23,880 nt of DNA from Candidatus Gastranaerophilales bacterium (GTDB lineage Bacteria > Cyanobacteriota > Vampirovibrionia > Gastranaerophilales > Gastranaerophilaceae), in NCBI GenBank assembly GCA_023662705.1, contig JAMPIM010000013.1, positions 15,363 through 39,242 on the forward strand. Direction: 5' to 3'. Under the pieces are notes generated by a model, which was given only the letters and a program-made list of their open reading frames with translations, was not told the DNA's origin and ran no database searches. The translations under genes were made by a program, and so were the position numbers. Position 1 is the first letter of the stretch, and each line of letters opens with the position of its first letter. Positions 21,768 through 23,880 of this stretch are shown here, one piece after another.

Positions 21768-23880
21768 ATGTTACGAAATTTTATTAAAGCTGAATTTAGA
21801 GAGAGTTTGTTAGTTGAAAAGTACCTCAAACTCATTGATTTCGGGGTTAAGCCCTCCGAAATTCTTGTGCTGGTGCAGAACTCAACCTTAAAGAGACAAT
21901 TCTCGGATAAAGTTTTGGAAAAGATTTCTGTTGATGCAATTGAGAAACTCAATATTCATTCTTTTTTCTCAATTGTTTATAATACTATTTCTGATAACTG
22001 GTGTTTTGTTGAAAATTCTATTCCTTCCGATAAATCTTTTATCCTCCCAAACCTTGTCGGGCTGGAGGTTTCCCAGTTTTTGCTTAAGGATATTTTGAGA
22101 GATTATTCAGTTAAAGGATATAACTCTAAAAAATCATTGCTTCATCAGATTTTTAGAAGATATGGTTTGATTGTTCAAAATAATTTGAATAATGATGCAG
22201 TGCGCGAGCGTTCAAAAATTTTAGGTGAATCTTTTGGAGAAGATGCGGAGCTCGTTATAAAAAGATTGTTGTCAAAAACTCTTAAAACCAGAAGTTTAGA
22301 TTATTTGAGACAGACTCTTATTTTTAATCATATTTATAAAAATACTGATTATTTTAAAAATATTAAATATCTTCTTGTAGACGATGCTGATGAGATGACA
22401 CCTGTTTGTTTTGAGTTTATAAAATATCTTAAGCCTCAATTAAAAGATTGGATAATTTGTTTTGATTCTTTGGGTTCAAGCCGCTGCGGGTATTTGAGTG
22501 CAGATACAAGTATTGAGTATAAGTTATCAAAACTTTTTGAAGAAGAAATTGTTTGTGATGATGAAGTCTTTGAAAACGGGGATGTGATTTTTTCTAATGT
22601 AATAGAGAAAACAAAAAAAAGATTGAAAAATTTTACATTAACTTCACTTTCTAAACGCGCTGAAACTCTGGATTTTGCGGTCTCAAAGATTGAAGAACTA
22701 TTCAAAAAAGGTGTTCGTCCTAATCAGATTACAATCGTTACTCCGCTTCAAGATGACATGCTTCGTTTTACTTTAAAAGAAAAGCTTAAGAATTGTGATT
22801 TATTATTCCTTTCAGGCAGCGAAAAACTTATTGATAATCCGCTTGTTAAAGCCGGGGTAAATATTTTAAAGCTAATGTACGGAATTGAAATTTCTGAGAT
22901 GGATTTGAGGGTTATTTTATCTGATTATGTAGGCATTCCTTTGAAATATTGTCATAAGGTTTTGGAAACATATAAACAATGCAAACTTTTGCCGTTGTTG
23001 GAAATTGAATGTTATAACGAGAAATATCAAAAATTCTATAACGCATTTGAAGAAATTAAGGAAAAAGATACGAAACTCTCACTAAAAGTTTTTGAAATGT
23101 TTGCGCGTGTTGTGGATTTTGTTGATGAGACAAAAATTAATAAGTTTAATTTCTTTATTAAACAACTCAGGGATTTTGAAAATGTTCTCGGCGCGCAAAC
23201 TGTTAAAGAGCGTGCAGAAGAGATTATTATCCAGATAGAAAACTCTATTATTGCAGAAAATCCTTCTTCAACTCTGGAAATCGGAGAAAATAATCTTGTT
23301 GTTGCAACTCCGCAAAAAATTATTGATAATAAAATTTCGGCCGATTACCAATTCTGGCTTGATGTTTCGCATTCCGATTGGGTAAAAACAGATACGGGAC
23401 CTCTTTATAACGCATGGGTGTTTCAGGCTGACTGGGCAAAAGACGAATATACAATTGAAGATGATATATTTCTGGCTGCGCAAAAAACTGCAAGAATTTT
23501 AAGAAAACTTCTCCTCTTGGCTAAAAAACATACTTATGCTTTATCAAGCTTATTTGACCCTGCGGGAGCTGAAAACTTAGGCGGAATTGAAGAATATCTC
23601 GTTTCAGATAATTCTGAACCTGTAGAAGAAAAGCAGGTATTTAAAATTACACCTCGTGATGATCAGAAACCTGTTCTTGATTATGAAAAAGGCTCGATGG
23701 CTATTTCTGCCGTTCCAGGGGCGGGTAAAACTACGATTTTACTTGCGCTTATTATGAAGTTGATGAATCGCGGAGCGAATCCTTCAAATATCTTTGTTTT
23801 GACATATATGGAATCGGCAGCAAGGAACTTTAGAGAACGTATTAAAAACATGTCTCCTAATAGTACCCAGCTTCCTAATA
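21768..23880 (+). CDS. UvrD-family helicase with degenerate N-terminal helicase module (partial)
   Basis: An open frame of 704 codons that runs off the right edge. The ATG at 21768 follows AAGGAG by only one base; an in-frame ATG at 21744 is an alternative start. The first ~640 residues look like a UvrD/AddB-type helicase module whose Walker A is absent. They begin with a motif-Ia-like segment (EILVLVQNSTLKRQF), then a motif-Ib-like INIHSFF analogue (N62-IHSFF). A Walker-B-like LLVDDADEMT follows at residues 202-211, PNQITIVTPL, and late motif-V-like VVATPQKIIDN. A second module then starts with a canonical Walker A, SAVPGAGKTTILL (G651, K654, T655), and the motif-Ia segment NIFVLTYMESAARNF. 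Tandem dead-plus-active helicase modules recall AddB plus AddA in one chain. It is probably a DNA repair or recombination enzyme. The rest, including any nuclease domain, lies outside the window. Confidence 0.82.
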   Translation, partial: MLRNFIKAEFRESLLVEKYLKLIDFGVKPSEILVLVQNSTLKRQFSDKVLEKISVDAIEKLNIHSFFSIVYNTISDNWCFVENSIPSDKSFILPNLVGLEVSQFLLKDILRDYSVKGYNSKKSLLHQIFRRYGLIVQNNLNNDAVRERSKILGESFGEDAELVIKRLLSKTLKTRSLDYLRQTLIFNHIYKNTDYFKNIKYLLVDDADEMTPVCFEFIKYLKPQLKDWIICFDSLGSSRCGYLSADTSIEYKLSKLFEEEIVCDDEVFENGDVIFSNVIEKTKKRLKNFTLTSLSKRAETLDFAVSKIEELFKKGVRPNQITIVTPLQDDMLRFTLKEKLKNCDLLFLSGSEKLIDNPLVKAGVNILKLMYGIEISEMDLRVILSDYVGIPLKYCHKVLETYKQCKLLPLLEIECYNEKYQKFYNAFEEIKEKDTKLSLKVFEMFARVVDFVDETKINKFNFFIKQLRDFENVLGAQTVKERAEEIIIQIENSIIAENPSSTLEIGENNLVVATPQKIIDNKISADYQFWLDVSHSDWVKTDTGPLYNAWVFQADWAKDEYTIEDDIFLAAQKTARILRKLLLLAKKHTYALSSLFDPAGAENLGGIEEYLVSDNSEPVEEKQVFKITPRDDQKPVLDYEKGSMAISAVPGAGKTTILLALIMKLMNRGANPSNIFVLTYMESAARNFRERIKNMSPNSTQLPN

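Overview
Kind of organism. The DNA is AT-rich and the chromosomal genes look bacterial: a Crp/Fnr regulator, a full-length GyrB, an LL-diaminopimelate aminotransferase (a DapL lysine/cell-wall route typical of the cyanobacterial line and some anaerobes), and a four-subunit 2-oxoacid:ferredoxin oxidoreductase (anaerobic, ferredoxin-based metabolism). Several large proteins of unknown function start with a short Asn/Pro/Phe/Gly-rich stretch. From memory this mix resembles gut Melainabacteria (Gastranaerophilales), the non-photosynthetic sisters of cyanobacteria. That placement is inference; no rRNA is present to prove it.

Layout. 1-9205 is chromosome: Crp/Fnr regulator (+), a kinase-like/helical-repeat protein (-), gyrB (-), a protein ending in a zinc-metallopeptidase motif (+), dapL (+), a 217-aa unknown protein (+) and tRNA-Gly(GCC) (+). 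9163-15170 is a compact integrated island of about 6 kb. It is bounded by a 43-bp direct repeat of the 3' part of tRNA-Gly and carries an N-terminally truncated tyrosine integrase next to the tRNA. Its cargo is two anti-phage modules. One is an operon that fits the ABC-three-component (ABC-3C) plan: an HNH effector, a small middle component and a DUF2326-like ABC ATPase. The other is an AbiE-type pair arranged tail-to-tail instead of as the usual operon. A candidate small RNA is predicted on the opposite strand just upstream of the ABC-3C promoter, and two 28-bp palindromes lie between the two modules.

15171-17790 is a graveyard. It holds one apparently intact coiled-coil protein gene (-), then a broken gene on the minus strand and a broken helicase-like gene on the plus strand, each with several frame changes. 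From 17897 genes are intact again: a DUF1643 protein, the korABCD-like operon, a bidirectional terminator, a small DUF2582 winged-helix gene (-), and the first 704 codons of a large UvrD-type helicase that runs off the right edge.

How the parts fit. The core genes serve metabolism and replication. The island is a defence cassette that probably entered by integrase-mediated recombination at tRNA-Gly and has since lost the front of its integrase, so it is probably stuck. Two genes (the AbiEii-like toxin and the DUF1643 gene) have a consensus -10 box exactly six bases before the start codon and no ribosome-binding site, which suggests leaderless mRNAs.
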